From: Marinomonas alcarazii
GTDB taxonomy: Bacteria > Pseudomonadota > Gammaproteobacteria > Pseudomonadales > Marinomonadaceae
Assembly (NCBI RefSeq): GCF_003208215.1
Contig: NZ_QKLW01000002.1
Span: 456,576 to 520,575 of the forward strand
Length of the DNA: 64,000 nucleotides
Reading direction: 5' to 3'
The notes under the pieces were generated by a model. The model did no database searches, was not told the DNA's origin, and worked only from the letters and a program-made list of their open reading frames with translations. Below, piece by piece: positions 1-8,753 of this stretch; within the stretch, counting starts at the first letter, position 1, and the number at the start of each line of letters is the position of its first letter. A program made the translations under genes and the position numbers.

Positions 1-1643
1 AAGGTTTTTCGATTATCAGCGTGAACAAGAGCAACACCTTGCTGTTCAGCATAATCCACAATGGCTTTCGCCAATGGATGATGAGACCCCATTTCGACAG
101 ACGCTGCCACTGCCAATGAATGATTAATCTCAGAGCCATTAAAAGTCACCACATCCGTCACACTTGGCTTGCCTTCAGTTAGCGTACCGGTTTTATCAAA
201 AGCAATGGTTTTGACTCGACCAAGTTGCTCTAACGCCAAGCCGCCCTTAATCAAAGCACCACGGCGAGTCGCCGCCGCTAAACCAGAGGTTATCGCCGCT
301 GGCGTAGAAATCACCAAAGCACAAGGACAACCAATCAATAACAAAGCCAAGCCGCGATAAATCCACGTATCCCAAGGTTGAGCGAAGGCCAGAGGCGGAA
401 TCAAGATCACTAAGACAGAAACCAGCATAATCACTGGCGTATAAATACGGCTGAATTTATCTAAGAAACGCTCAAGCGGTGCTCGACGCTCTTCCGCTTC
501 TTCGATTAACTGTAAAATCCGATCTATGGCGCTATTACCAGGCTGCGACACCACTTTGAGTCGCACAACTCGATCAGCCAACAAACTTCCTGCTGGGACT
601 TTTTCATCGCGTAATCGTTCAACTGGAACGGACTCACCCGTCAAGGCGCTTTCATCGAAGCTTGCCATCTCTGACAAGAGTTCAGCATCGGCTGGCAAAC
701 GTTCACCTGGTGAGACTTCGATTTCATCCCCTAGACGTAAATCCGCAATAGCGATTTTTTGGCGAACGCCATGTTTGATAATCAAGGCTTCTTCTGGCAA
801 CAGCGCCATCAAGGCACTGACGCCTTTGCGTGCGCGATTTGCTGCAAAGGATTCCAAACACTCGCCAATCATAAAGAGCAACAGCACCATCGCGGCTTCT
901 GCGGTAGCGCCAATAAATAACGCACCTATCGCTGCGACACTCATCAGAGTTTCAATGGCAAAAGGCGAACCGCTTCGCATCATACGCCATGATTTTTTCA
1001 CGATGGGCACCAAGCCAACCAAGGTGGTGACAATAAACGCCGTCTCACCATACACTGGATTAAGTTGCGCTAGGCCCCAGCTCACTAACATCAACAGCGC
1101 TAAACCCACAATGGGAGCGTATTCGAAGAATGGCTGACGAGATAACCATGAGGCTGTTTTTTGATTGAGAATAGTCTGTGAATTAGCTGGATTAGAAGCA
1201 CTTTCGTCCAAAGAAACTAAGCGAAAGCCTAACCCTTTCACTGCATCCTGAACCTTATCCGAGACATCAGCATTCGCCTCAACGCTTAATTTTTCAGTCG
1301 AAAAAACAACATTTGTGCTCACAATACCATCTAAAGAAGCGACCGCTTTTTCGATACTACGCGCACAGCTCGCGCAATCCATGCCGCTGACTCGCCAACG
1401 ATATGTTTGTTTGCCGAGTTCTTGTGCTAAAGAGGCATCGTCTTCGTCATCAGAAGAACAACATGAGCTTGCTTTTTTTCCGCTATCGTCGCTTGCATAA
1501 CAAGAGGAAACCTCTCTCGATGTCGAGCAGCAAGACCCGCTTGCTTCCTGATGCGAGTGTGATGAATGATCTTTTGATTGATGACACTGACATGAAGAAT
1601 GAGATTGGCAATTTTCTTTATGTTGACCTGATGAATGATGCAT
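1..1643 (-). CDS. zntA: Zn/Cd/Pb-translocating P-type ATPase, partial (C-terminus off window)
   Basis: Heavy-metal efflux P1B-type ATPase of the inner membrane, exporting Zn/Cd/Pb at the cost of ATP. The first ~75 residues are very rich in His and Cys. A heavy-metal-associated domain follows, with GMDCASC at about residue 86. The metal-binding CPC in transmembrane context is near residue 439 (minus strand of 321-329), and the phosphorylation motif DKTGT is near 483 (183-197). CPCALVIS is typical of the ZntA/CadA branch rather than CopA. About 547 codons are present; the family usually has 700-800 residues, so the ATP-binding C-terminal part continues left of base 1. The ATG at 1643 has GGAG about 7 bases upstream. 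A MerR-type promoter lies just upstream. Exact metal preference cannot be read from this fragment. Confidence 0.93.
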   Translation of the reverse strand, partial: MHHSSGQHKENCQSHSSCQCHQSKDHSSHSHQEASGSCCSTSREVSSCYASDDSGKKASSCCSSDDEDDASLAQELGKQTYRWRVSGMDCASCARSIEKAVASLDGIVSTNVVFSTEKLSVEANADVSDKVQDAVKGLGFRLVSLDESASNPANSQTILNQKTASWLSRQPFFEYAPIVGLALLMLVSWGLAQLNPVYGETAFIVTTLVGLVPIVKKSWRMMRSGSPFAIETLMSVAAIGALFIGATAEAAMVLLLFMIGECLESFAANRARKGVSALMALLPEEALIIKHGVRQKIAIADLRLGDEIEVSPGERLPADAELLSEMASFDESALTGESVPVERLRDEKVPAGSLLADRVVRLKVVSQPGNSAIDRILQLIEEAEERRAPLERFLDKFSRIYTPVIMLVSVLVILIPPLAFAQPWDTWIYRGLALLLIGCPCALVISTPAAITSGLAAATRRGALIKGGLALEQLGRVKTIAFDKTGTLTEGKPSVTDVVTFNGSEINHSLAVAASVEMGSHHPLAKAIVDYAEQQGVALVHADNRKT

Positions 1644-1673
1644 ACATCTCTCCAGTTATGAATCTATAACAAG

Positions 1674-1705
1674 AGTGTAGACCTTGGAGAATACTCCAAG
1701 GTCAA
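1674..1705 (-). promoter_or_regulatory. MerR-family (ZntR/CadR-like) promoter and operator of the P-type ATPase
   Basis: Read on the minus strand there is a -35 TTGACC (1700-1705) and a -10 TACACT (1674-1679), separated by 20 bp instead of 17. The spacer holds a perfect dyad with 10-bp arms, GACCTTGGAG and CTCCAAGGTC, around TATT (1680-1703). An over-long spacer filled by a dyad is the hallmark of promoters untwisted by MerR-family metal sensors. No merR-type gene is visible in the window. Confidence 0.85.
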
Positions 1706-1742
1706 GCATCTATTCCCATGTATTGAAAATAAAAAAAGAGCC

Positions 1743-2027
1743 TTAGCTCTTCGTCGAAACACCCTCTACTTCCAACACTGTTTTCGCGTCAGTACGTTCC
1801 ATAATTTTGACCAAGGCTGATTGAATCACCTCGTCTTCACGTACATCACTCTGCCCCACAAAACGCTGATCCTGTGGCTCAGCGCCCTCTTCTGCGGTAA
1901 AGGTCACAATCACTTCTGTGGCGATGTCTTCTGTATCACCAAAGTATGCAATAGAAAGTTGCGGATAACCTTTGAAACCCATTTTTACTTTCTTCGCGAT
2001 ACGTTTTTTCGATTTATCTATGTTCAT
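1743..2027 (-). CDS. Conserved-looking small protein, 94 aa, unknown
   Basis: I do not recognise the family. The protein is soluble, starts with a Lys-rich stretch (KKRIAKKVKMGFKGYP) and continues as a mixed alpha/beta acidic domain without signal peptide or membrane segment. The ATG at 2027 is preceded by GGCAGG at a plausible ribosome-binding distance. Codon use resembles its neighbours and the frame fills the space between the ATPase promoter and a repeat element, so I think it is a real gene. It may be monocistronic; its 3' end is about 40 bases from the ATPase -35 element. Confidence 0.6.
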   Translation of the reverse strand: MNIDKSKKRIAKKVKMGFKGYPQLSIAYFGDTEDIATEVIVTFTAEEGAEPQDQRFVGQSDVREDEVIQSALVKIMERTDAKTVLEVEGVSTKS

Positions 2028-2123
2028 GCAGCCTGCCTAAAGGGAAAGGTATTGAGTATCAATAAAAACCATTGCTGGATTAAACCACAAAGCAGACTAA
2101 TCAAGGTAAATTAAACACAAAAT

Positions 2124-2216
2124 AACCCTACCCTAGCCCTCCCCTTCAAAGACACAAGGGGAGGGAATAAAAAGCTCTAAACTCCTCCCCCTGCCAAGAG
2201 GGAGATTGGGTGGGGT
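2124..2216. repeat. Dispersed GC-rich palindromic repeat (REP/BIME-like), two units
   Basis: Two imperfect palindromic units, one with CCCTCCCCTT facing AAGGGGAGGG, the other with CTCCTCCCCCT facing GGGAGATTGGGTGGGG. The same units recur at 11420-11575, and related ones occur at 60228-60280, 61490-61540 and 63890-63930. It lies in the intergenic space downstream of the isochorismatase-like gene. No coding potential seen. Confidence 0.75.
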
Positions 2217-2219
2217 AAA

Positions 2220-2759
2220 TCACTTAATTAAACTAAGTGCCCCTCTAAACTCGTCCGCTCGACAATCACCAATTAATTCAAACAAGCACATTTCAAGGCT
2301 AGTCACTTCTGCACCTTTGCGTGCCATTTTGTCGAGCGCCATGACTTTGTTTTCTATCGTTCGTGAGGACACACAATCACTCACCAACTCCACGTCATAA
2401 CCCAGGTCTAGCAAACCTAGCGCTGTTTGATAAACACAAATATGCGTTTCGATACCGGTAATCAGCCACGAGTTCATCTTGGCCTTTTTAACCGCATTGA
2501 TAAAATCAGGCTCACCACAAGCACTAAAAGAATACTTAGCTATTGGCTTAACGGTATCCAAAACCTCACGTAACTCTGGCACGGTTGCCCCCAGTTTTTC
2601 TGGGTTTTGTTCCAACCACAGAATCGGCATTCCCAATAACTTGGCGGCTTTTACTAATTTAACCAAATTGGCAATAAACGCCTCGCTGTCATGGACGATA
2701 CTTGCAAGCTTTCCCTGCACGTCGATCACCACTAAACCGGTTTTGTCTTTTCTTAACAT
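2220..2759 (-). CDS. Isochorismatase-family cysteine hydrolase (YcaC-like)
   Basis: A 179-residue cysteine hydrolase of the isochorismatase superfamily (amidase/nicotinamidase-like). The expected triad is visible: Asp13 in VVIDVQGKL, Lys76 in PIAKYSFSAC, and Cys109 in GIETHICVYQTAL with the preceding cis-peptide region. The start was set at 2759 because AAGGAAAACAGC precedes that ATG; an in-frame upstream ATG at 2792 would add 11 Lys-rich residues without a ribosome-binding site. No signal peptide. Substrate unknown; members act on isochorismate, nicotinamide, ureidoacrylate or similar amides. It is transcribed alone, divergently from the transporter operon. Confidence 0.85.
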   Translation of the reverse strand: MLRKDKTGLVVIDVQGKLASIVHDSEAFIANLVKLVKAAKLLGMPILWLEQNPEKLGATVPELREVLDTVKPIAKYSFSACGEPDFINAVKKAKMNSWLITGIETHICVYQTALGLLDLGYDVELVSDCVSSRTIENKVMALDKMARKGAEVTSLEMCLFELIGDCRADEFRGALSLIK

Positions 2760-2897
2760 GCTGTTTTCCTTTTTTTTTATTTTGTTCGGCAATACATTTC
2801 CCCGTGACTAGAAAGCTAAAGTAGCAAGAGATCTCTGTGTGCTCAATCGAATCAATCACTCTCCTTCATCAGAGTGATCATGAAGACAAAGAAACTT

Positions 2898-2917
2898 TTT
2901 TGCACGTATGTGCAAAA
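2898..2917. promoter_or_regulatory. 20-bp palindrome, candidate operator of the LacI-type regulator
   Basis: TTTTGCACGTATGTGCAAAA has 8-bp perfect arms around GTAT. Size and symmetry match LacI-family operators. It sits about 70 bases upstream of the transporter operon whose last gene encodes a LacI-type regulator, so autoregulation of the operon by that protein is the simplest reading. Binding is inferred. Confidence 0.6.
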
Positions 2918-2984
2918 TGTCATCGGTTTGTCATAGAGGAAGCTTATTGTTTAGGAAATTACATGTTTTTCTAAGGAATAACTT

Positions 2985-4814
2985 ATGACCACCTTGCTCA
3001 ACGCTGCAGAGCAAAAGAAGCCAAACCTTTGGCGACGCGCAAGGCATTCATTTGCTGTTGCCCGACATGAGCCAGCCAATTTGATTGGCCTAGTTCTGGC
3101 TATTTTCTTTGCCTATTTGATTCTTGCACCTGTGCTCTCCATTCTGGTGGATTCTTTTATTGTGCAATCCGGAGACGAAGCCAGAACCCATCAAGACGAA
3201 GGAAGTTTCACTCTTTACTATATCGTTCGCACCCTGTTTTCACGCATTTCTGAAATATTGTTATGGCAACCGCTGTATAACACGTTAGCCATTGCGGCTG
3301 GCACTGTGGTGTTTTCAATGACAATAGGCGTCGCTCTAGCATGGTTAGTGAACCGCACCAATATGGCAGGACGCGCTTGGTTCGCCACGGCGCTGATTGT
3401 GCCTTTTATGTTACCGACGTGGACGTTCGCTCTCGCTTGGACGACGATTTTTAAAAACCGCACTGTTGGCGGACAGCCTGGCTGGCTAGAGTCCTTGGGC
3501 ATTACCACTTCAAACAGTGTGGCTTACGGTTATTTCCCCATCGTTTTTATCTTGGTTTTGCATTACACGCCTTTGGTCATCTTGATTGTCGGCAATGCGT
3601 TACGTCGACTTGATTCACAAATGGAAGACAGTGCTCGCGTGCTCGGTGCGCCATCACGAGTCATCGCCTTCTCTATCGTATTACCCTTAATTCGCCCAGC
3701 CTTGATGTCTGCCGCTTTATTGATATTTGCCGATTGTATTGGCGAGTTCGCGGTACCTTATATTTTAGGTTTACCAGTGCGCTACGACACCTTAGCAACT
3801 GGACTTTATCGCGCCTTAGACACTAGACAAAACGGCGTAGCTGCGGTCATTGCTGGCGTCATTATGATCATCGGCGTGATTACCTTGCTAATTGATGTAC
3901 GGATGATGAAAGAGGCTCGACGCTTCGTCACTGTTGGCGGTAAAGGCAACATGGATAGACTGCGCAAACTTGGTCGCATGCGTTTACCGGCATCTGGTCT
4001 TGCTGGTGCATTTGTATTCATTGGTGTGGTGCTGCCATTACTGACGCTGTTCTTATCGACTATCATGATTTTGCCTGGCCGCTTCAACCTAGAAAACTTC
4101 ACCTTTGACTATTGGATTGGCAGTAATTTAGACACGGTTGCCCTACGCAATGGCATATTGCTGACACCAGAGTTCTGGCAAGCCGCGTGGAATACCATCG
4201 TGATTGTCGGTTCCTCTTCAATGATCTCAGGCGTCTTAGGCTTGTTAGTCGGTTATGCGGTGTTACGTTGCTCATTCAAAGGCGTTGGCTCGTTCTTACG
4301 CCAAATTACCTTCTTACCTTATTTGGTCCCCGGTATTGCCTTTGCGGCTGCGTTTTTATCTTTGTTCGCCGTGGCTCGTGGCCCGATTCCAGCACTGTAC
4401 GGCACGCCAGCCATATTAATTATTGCTCTAGTGGCTTCCAAAATGCCCTTTGCAAGTCGATCTGGCATCGCCGCCATGACTCAGCTAGGCAAAGAACCGG
4501 AAGAAGCGGCGCGTATTGCTGGCGCTAACTGGTTTAGCCGCATGACAAAAATCATTATTCCAATACAAGCTGGGCCATTGGCAACAGGAATTCTACTGCC
4601 ATTCATTTCCGGTATTAAAGGTGTCAGCCTGTTCATTATCTTGGCGATTCCATCTACGGATGTTCTCACCACTTATTCACTGCGTTTACTCGATTACAAC
4701 TACGACCAAGCCGCCAATGCGGTGGTCTTGATGATTGCGCTTATCGCTTGGCTTGGCACCGTATTGATCCAAAAGATCTCAGGTACAGGTTTGGCTCAAG
4801 GTCTGGAGAATTAA
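2985..4814 (+). CDS. ABC transporter permease, fused double-domain (FbpB/AfuB-like)
   Basis: Inner-membrane permease of an importer in the FbpB/SfuB/AfuB family, 609 residues, made of two homologous membrane halves fused in one chain, as is usual for this family. Each half carries an EAA-type coupling loop: EDSARVLGAPSRV near residue 215 and EEAARIAGANWFSRM near 505. About twelve hydrophobic segments are spread through the chain. The ATG at 2985 follows TAAGGAATAACTT. The next gene starts one base after its stop, so translation is probably coupled. Family members import ferric iron or sugar phosphates; the neighbouring phosphatases favour an organophosphate. Confidence 0.92.
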   Translation: MTTLLNAAEQKKPNLWRRARHSFAVARHEPANLIGLVLAIFFAYLILAPVLSILVDSFIVQSGDEARTHQDEGSFTLYYIVRTLFSRISEILLWQPLYNTLAIAAGTVVFSMTIGVALAWLVNRTNMAGRAWFATALIVPFMLPTWTFALAWTTIFKNRTVGGQPGWLESLGITTSNSVAYGYFPIVFILVLHYTPLVILIVGNALRRLDSQMEDSARVLGAPSRVIAFSIVLPLIRPALMSAALLIFADCIGEFAVPYILGLPVRYDTLATGLYRALDTRQNGVAAVIAGVIMIIGVITLLIDVRMMKEARRFVTVGGKGNMDRLRKLGRMRLPASGLAGAFVFIGVVLPLLTLFLSTIMILPGRFNLENFTFDYWIGSNLDTVALRNGILLTPEFWQAAWNTIVIVGSSSMISGVLGLLVGYAVLRCSFKGVGSFLRQITFLPYLVPGIAFAAAFLSLFAVARGPIPALYGTPAILIIALVASKMPFASRSGIAAMTQLGKEPEEAARIAGANWFSRMTKIIIPIQAGPLATGILLPFISGIKGVSLFIILAIPSTDVLTTYSLRLLDYNYDQAANAVVLMIALIAWLGTVLIQKISGTGLAQGLEN

Positions 4815-4815
4815 T

Positions 4816-5976
4816 ATGCCTACAATCACATTAACCAATCTAACAAAACGCTATGACGGCAATACTGAACCTTCCGTCGACCAAGTATCACTGACCGTAG
4901 AAGATGGTGAATTTATGTGTTTGCTTGGTCCCTCTGGTTGCGGAAAAACAACGATATTGCGCATGATTGCGGGGATCGAACATTCCACTAGTGGCGAAAT
5001 TGCCGTAGACAATTTGGTGGTCGATTCGGTTCACCAGTCCTGCTTTATTCCACCGGAGCAACGCCGTATCGGTTTAGTCTTTCAGAACTACGCCCTTTGG
5101 CCTCACATGACCGTAGAGCGCAATGTCGACTTTGGCCTACGCTTACAAAACGTCCCAGCCCAAGAACGCAAAGCACGCTGCTTGGATGTGATGAGCAAGT
5201 TACGCATTCTCGAATACGCAGATCGTTATCCGTCCCAATTGTCTGGCGGTCAACAACAACGCGTTGCCTTAGCTCGCATGCTGGCGGTGAACCCGGGTGT
5301 TTTGCTATTGGATGAGCCGTTATCAAATCTTGATGCCACTCTACGCCTAGAAATGCGCGCCGAACTACGCCGTTTACACCAAACCTTTGGCACCACGATC
5401 ATTTTTGTTAGTCACGACCAATGGGAAGCCATGACGCTGGCAAACACCATTGCAGTCATGAATAAAGGACAACTACAACAAATAGGCACACCCGATGAAA
5501 TTTACGCCGAACCGAGCAATCGATTTGTTGCAGAGTTTATTGGTAATCCGAAGATCAATATTGTTGATTTAAAAGCAGCAACCACAGAACACGTCAGTCT
5601 TGCCAATCATATTCAAAGCAGAATTTCTGCCAACGAATTTACAAGCGTCTGTGCGATTCGCCCTGAGGAAATCGTGCTGAACAACACCGCCACACCTCAT
5701 ACTCTGCCAATGATCATTGAAAACATCATGCCCACTGGTGGCAGTTGGGTTATTGAACTGAGTTTTGGCGAGGACAGATTATTTCATTCCACTCAGTCTC
5801 GCCCGGCTTGGCGTGAAGGCGAACCTGTAAACGTCCTTTTACCCATGCAATCACTGCATTTTTTTGATCACAACGGAAAACGACTTGTTCTGCCCGAGTC
5901 GGATCTTGATTACAGCCATTTACTGCTCAGGTCTAACCCTACACACACTAATCAGCCATACGCAAAACAAGCATAG
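4816..5976 (+). CDS. ABC transporter ATP-binding protein (FbpC/AfuC-like)
   Basis: Cytoplasmic ATPase subunit that energises the adjacent permease. Walker A GPSGCGKTT (residues 38-46), signature LSGGQ (142-146), Walker B VLLLDE (162-167) and the switch His200 are all intact. The ~140 residues after the nucleotide-binding domain are a TOBE-like regulatory region, typical of the FbpC/PotA/MalK subgroup; total length 386 residues is slightly long for FbpC. It starts one base after the permease stop. The binding protein gene follows after 36 bases. Substrate is set by the partner proteins, not by this subunit. Confidence 0.93.
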   Translation: MPTITLTNLTKRYDGNTEPSVDQVSLTVEDGEFMCLLGPSGCGKTTILRMIAGIEHSTSGEIAVDNLVVDSVHQSCFIPPEQRRIGLVFQNYALWPHMTVERNVDFGLRLQNVPAQERKARCLDVMSKLRILEYADRYPSQLSGGQQQRVALARMLAVNPGVLLLDEPLSNLDATLRLEMRAELRRLHQTFGTTIIFVSHDQWEAMTLANTIAVMNKGQLQQIGTPDEIYAEPSNRFVAEFIGNPKINIVDLKAATTEHVSLANHIQSRISANEFTSVCAIRPEEIVLNNTATPHTLPMIIENIMPTGGSWVIELSFGEDRLFHSTQSRPAWREGEPVNVLLPMQSLHFFDHNGKRLVLPESDLDYSHLLLRSNPTHTNQPYAKQA

Positions 5977-6012
5977 AAGACTCAAACTAAACGATACTCT
6001 AAGGACAATGTT

Positions 6013-7131
6013 ATGACTTTCACCATGAAAAAAAGCCTTATCACATTAACCGTTAGCCTAGCCACACTTGGGTCAGCGTCTGTCTCAGCAGCTGACTCGT
6101 TTGATCTTCAAGCATTAATCGCAGCAGCGAAACAAGAAGCACCACTGACCGTTTATGACTCCACAGGTAAAATCGTCAAACAAGCAGAATCCTTCAGCCA
6201 AAAATACGGCATTCAAGCGACAGGAATAAAAGCCAAAGCCTCACAGATACTTGAGATTGTTAGCCGTGAAGCCAAAGCAGGAAATGTGAAAGCCGATGTT
6301 GCTATTCTGGCCGATGCGCCAGCTGGCATGGAGCAACTTTTATCAAAAGGTTATGTCACCAGCTGGGTGCCGAGCGATCTAGCAAAACACATTCCTGCGA
6401 CCTACCAAAACCCACTTACGGTGGTTTTAGCACCGAATATTTGGGCTTACAACACAGGCCTTTATGACTCATGCCCAATCAGCAATATCTGGCAACTGAC
6501 CAAACCAGAGTGGCGCGGCAAAGTAGCCATGCAGGACCCTCTTGGTAAACCCTCTTATACCGACTGGTTTAACCAGCTCGCCACACACCACGACAAAGCC
6601 ATGGCCGACGCCTACCAAGCTGAATTTGGCAAGCCATTACAAACCAATGAAGACAGCGCCACTGCCGAGTTTGTTAAAGCTCTGGCTGAAAACCGCCCCT
6701 TGGTCACAAGTTCAGATACCGAAGCCGCCAACGCGGTTGGCGCGCCAGACGTGAAAGACAGTTTTGTGGGCATGGTCAGCGCTGCTAAATTCAGAAACAA
6801 TAAAAATGGCATGAAGCTTGGACTGTGTGCCGACATGGTGCCATTTAGTGGCTGGAGCTACCCAGGCTTAGGCTTTATCACCACAGGGACAAAAAGCCCT
6901 AATGCCGCGAAACTCTTTATTCATTACATGATGACAGCGGAAGGCATCGCGCCACAGGGCGTTGATGGAAAAATGTCCACCAACCAGACGATAAAATTAC
7001 CGGATAATGAGCCATCAGGGATAGACAAAGTGCGTAACCAAATCATGGGCTACGACGCATCCACAGCAAAATCGGATTGGGAAAGCCGTCAAGACTGGCA
7101 AGATCTGTGGAGCCTAAGCTTCAAAAACTAA
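6013..7131 (+). CDS. Periplasmic substrate-binding protein (AfuA/FbpA-like)
   Basis: Secreted solute-binding protein of the FbpA/AfuA type, 372 residues. A signal peptide (MKKSLITLTVSLATLGS...) ends at SVSA-A around residue 26. The start at 6013 has AAGGA 7 bases upstream; the ATG at 6025 would give a cleaner signal peptide and is an alternative. The sequence contains no adjacent Tyr-Tyr pair, which canonical ferric-binding FbpA proteins use to hold iron, so iron is unlikely to be the ligand. AfuA relatives are known to bind hexose phosphates. With two phosphatase genes downstream I infer a phosphorylated organic ligand, but the ligand residues cannot be verified by eye. Confidence 0.85.
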   Translation: MTFTMKKSLITLTVSLATLGSASVSAADSFDLQALIAAAKQEAPLTVYDSTGKIVKQAESFSQKYGIQATGIKAKASQILEIVSREAKAGNVKADVAILADAPAGMEQLLSKGYVTSWVPSDLAKHIPATYQNPLTVVLAPNIWAYNTGLYDSCPISNIWQLTKPEWRGKVAMQDPLGKPSYTDWFNQLATHHDKAMADAYQAEFGKPLQTNEDSATAEFVKALAENRPLVTSSDTEAANAVGAPDVKDSFVGMVSAAKFRNNKNGMKLGLCADMVPFSGWSYPGLGFITTGTKSPNAAKLFIHYMMTAEGIAPQGVDGKMSTNQTIKLPDNEPSGIDKVRNQIMGYDASTAKSDWESRQDWQDLWSLSFKN

Positions 7132-7168
7132 GCGATAGCCTACTTACTTTGGCAATCACTAACAATGA

Positions 7169-7200
7169 AATCAGTTGGGACGACTTTTTCCCAACTGATT
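7169..7200. terminator. Strong intergenic hairpin between binding-protein and phosphatase genes
   Basis: Perfect 12-bp inverted repeat (AATCAGTTGGGA and TCCCAACTGATT) with an 8-base loop containing a T run, followed by TATATATAAC rather than a clean T tract. It probably attenuates transcription or protects the upstream mRNA, making the binding protein more abundant than the downstream phosphatases. Confidence 0.6.
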
Positions 7201-7230
7201 TATATATAACAAATCGAAAAGGATCCCTCC

Positions 7231-8085
7231 TTGACCCTCCACGACATCAAAGAAAGTGAATTAGAAAAACGTGAGACCGCTCTGCATGACATTGCTCTTA
7301 GCGCAGGCGCATTAGCTCTGGAACGCTATCGTGCTAGAACCCCGGGTGACTTCACCATGAAGGGTCAACAAGACTTTTTGACGGAAGCCGATACGCTAGT
7401 GGAAGCACACATTCGCCAGTCCATTTATCGCCTTTTTCCTGAAGATGGGTTATTTGGCGAAGAAACCGGAGGCTCAGTGAGCAATCCGTCTCTCTGGGTC
7501 GTTGACCCTATTGATGGCACAGCCAACTTCGCTCGTGGCATAGACCATTTCTGTGTCTCCATAGCTTTTGTTCACAATGGCGAAACCCTGCTTGGGGCGA
7601 TTTATAACCCTGCGACAAACGAAATGTATTTAGCGCGTAAAGGACACTACGTCAGAAAAAACGGCCAACCGCTGCGAGTTTCTAGCATAACAAATACCCA
7701 CAGTTCCTCCTTTGAATTAGGATGGTCTACACGAGTCCCCCAAGAAACCTACTTGGCAATTGTTTCTTCATTATTGGCAAGTGGCACCAATATTCGTCGT
7801 GGCGCATCTGGCGCGTTGGCATTGGCTTGGGTAGCGGAAGGCAGAACTGATGGCTACGCTGAATCACATATGAATGCATGGGACTGCTTAGCCGGTTTAC
7901 TCATGGTCCGTGAAGCTGGCGGACGCACAGGGCTTTACCCCCAGAACCATGAAGAAATAGCTCAGGGCGGTGAAATTCTCGCTGTGGCACCCGGTGTCTC
8001 GGAACAATTTTCCAGTGCCACCATGATAACTCTGGCCCCTGAAACAAATAGACAAAAATCAAATCAGCTTGGCCTGATCGCCTAG
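7231..8085 (+). CDS. Inositol monophosphatase-family phosphatase
   Basis: Mg-dependent, Li-sensitive-type phosphomonoesterase fold. The metal-binding motifs are complete: GEE (residues 76-78), DPIDGTANF (92-100) and WDCLAG (217-222). Family substrates are inositol phosphates, 3'-phosphoadenosine phosphate, fructose-1,6-bisphosphate or histidinol phosphate. The only good start is a TTG at 7231 preceded by AAGGA with 7-8-base spacing; the first internal ATG (7286) lacks a site and would cut into the N-terminal helix. The position inside a transporter operon and next to the iol locus suggests it removes phosphate from an imported compound, possibly an inositol phosphate. Confidence 0.9.
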   Translation: MTLHDIKESELEKRETALHDIALSAGALALERYRARTPGDFTMKGQQDFLTEADTLVEAHIRQSIYRLFPEDGLFGEETGGSVSNPSLWVVDPIDGTANFARGIDHFCVSIAFVHNGETLLGAIYNPATNEMYLARKGHYVRKNGQPLRVSSITNTHSSSFELGWSTRVPQETYLAIVSSLLASGTNIRRGASGALALAWVAEGRTDGYAESHMNAWDCLAGLLMVREAGGRTGLYPQNHEEIAQGGEILAVAPGVSEQFSSATMITLAPETNRQKSNQLGLIA

Positions 8086-8117
8086 TTTGTTGGCCCTAAA
8101 CAATGAAAGAGACAAGT

Positions 8118-8753
8118 ATGACGACAGAAAAAGTAAAAAAACGCTATCCTCGGCCGCCAATGAGCCTTATTGAAAGCAAGATTCCTGGTTGGGAAGTGGA
8201 TATCTACATTGGCGGCTCGACAAGTGTGGCTGACGCAGAATTGCTTGAGAAACACAATATAAAAGTGGTGCTTAACTGCGCGATAAACCTAGACATTGAC
8301 CTAGTAAGTTCGCAAGAGCCTAATCCACCAGAGCACCTACTAAAACATGGTTGGGCGCCGGTTCGCTATTACAAAATTGGCATGATCGATGGCCCAGGAA
8401 ACCCAGAATCCATGGTCTTGGCAGGTTACCACTTAATGCGCTCAGCACTGGATCAGGTACTGCCTGAAAAAGCCTCTTACAAAGTTCGTGAAAAAGGCAA
8501 TATCTTGGTGAACTGCCGTGGTGGACGCAGCCGTTCAGTGACTATAGTCGCCTTGTTTTTGCATTTAGAATACCCTGATCGATATCCGACGCTGGACTCT
8601 GCTATTGCCCATATTCGCGAAAAACGCGAGCTTCATCCAGATGAATGGTATGAAACCCCAAAACCGGCGCTAATTCATCTAGCAGAACGTGCCGCCAGCA
8701 TGGAAAAGATGCTACGTGACGCAGGCTTTGGTCAGGACATGAGAAAAGCATGA
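8118..8753 (+). CDS. Dual-specificity/tyrosine phosphatase-like protein
   Basis: A 211-residue cytoplasmic protein with the CX5R phosphatase loop at Cys133-Arg139 (VNCRGGRSRS). The residue before the Cys is Asn rather than the usual His. Asp91 in MIDGPGN is a candidate general acid. The family includes protein phosphatases and also phosphoinositide, inositol phosphate and phytate phosphatases. Start chosen at 8118 because AAAGAGA lies upstream; an ATG five codons earlier (8103) has no visible site. Stop overlaps the LacI-type start by 4 bases (ATGA), so the two are translationally coupled. A metabolic phosphatase role fits the operon better than a signalling one. Confidence 0.8.
   Translation: MTTEKVKKRYPRPPMSLIESKIPGWEVDIYIGGSTSVADAELLEKHNIKVVLNCAINLDIDLVSSQEPNPPEHLLKHGWAPVRYYKIGMIDGPGNPESMVLAGYHLMRSALDQVLPEKASYKVREKGNILVNCRGGRSRSVTIVALFLHLEYPDRYPTLDSAIAHIREKRELHPDEWYETPKPALIHLAERAASMEKMLRDAGFGQDMRKA

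Noticed and set aside
526..1137. A 203-codon open frame on the plus strand
   Set aside because: It is antisense to the P-type ATPase, whose motifs (CPC, DKTGT, HMA domain) are unambiguous; the plus-strand translation has no recognisable features.
2985..7131. Annotation of the FbpABC-like transporter as a ferric iron importer
   Set aside because: The binding protein has no Tyr-Tyr pair and the operon contains two phosphatases and a LacI regulator rather than iron-related genes or a Fur-box that I can see.
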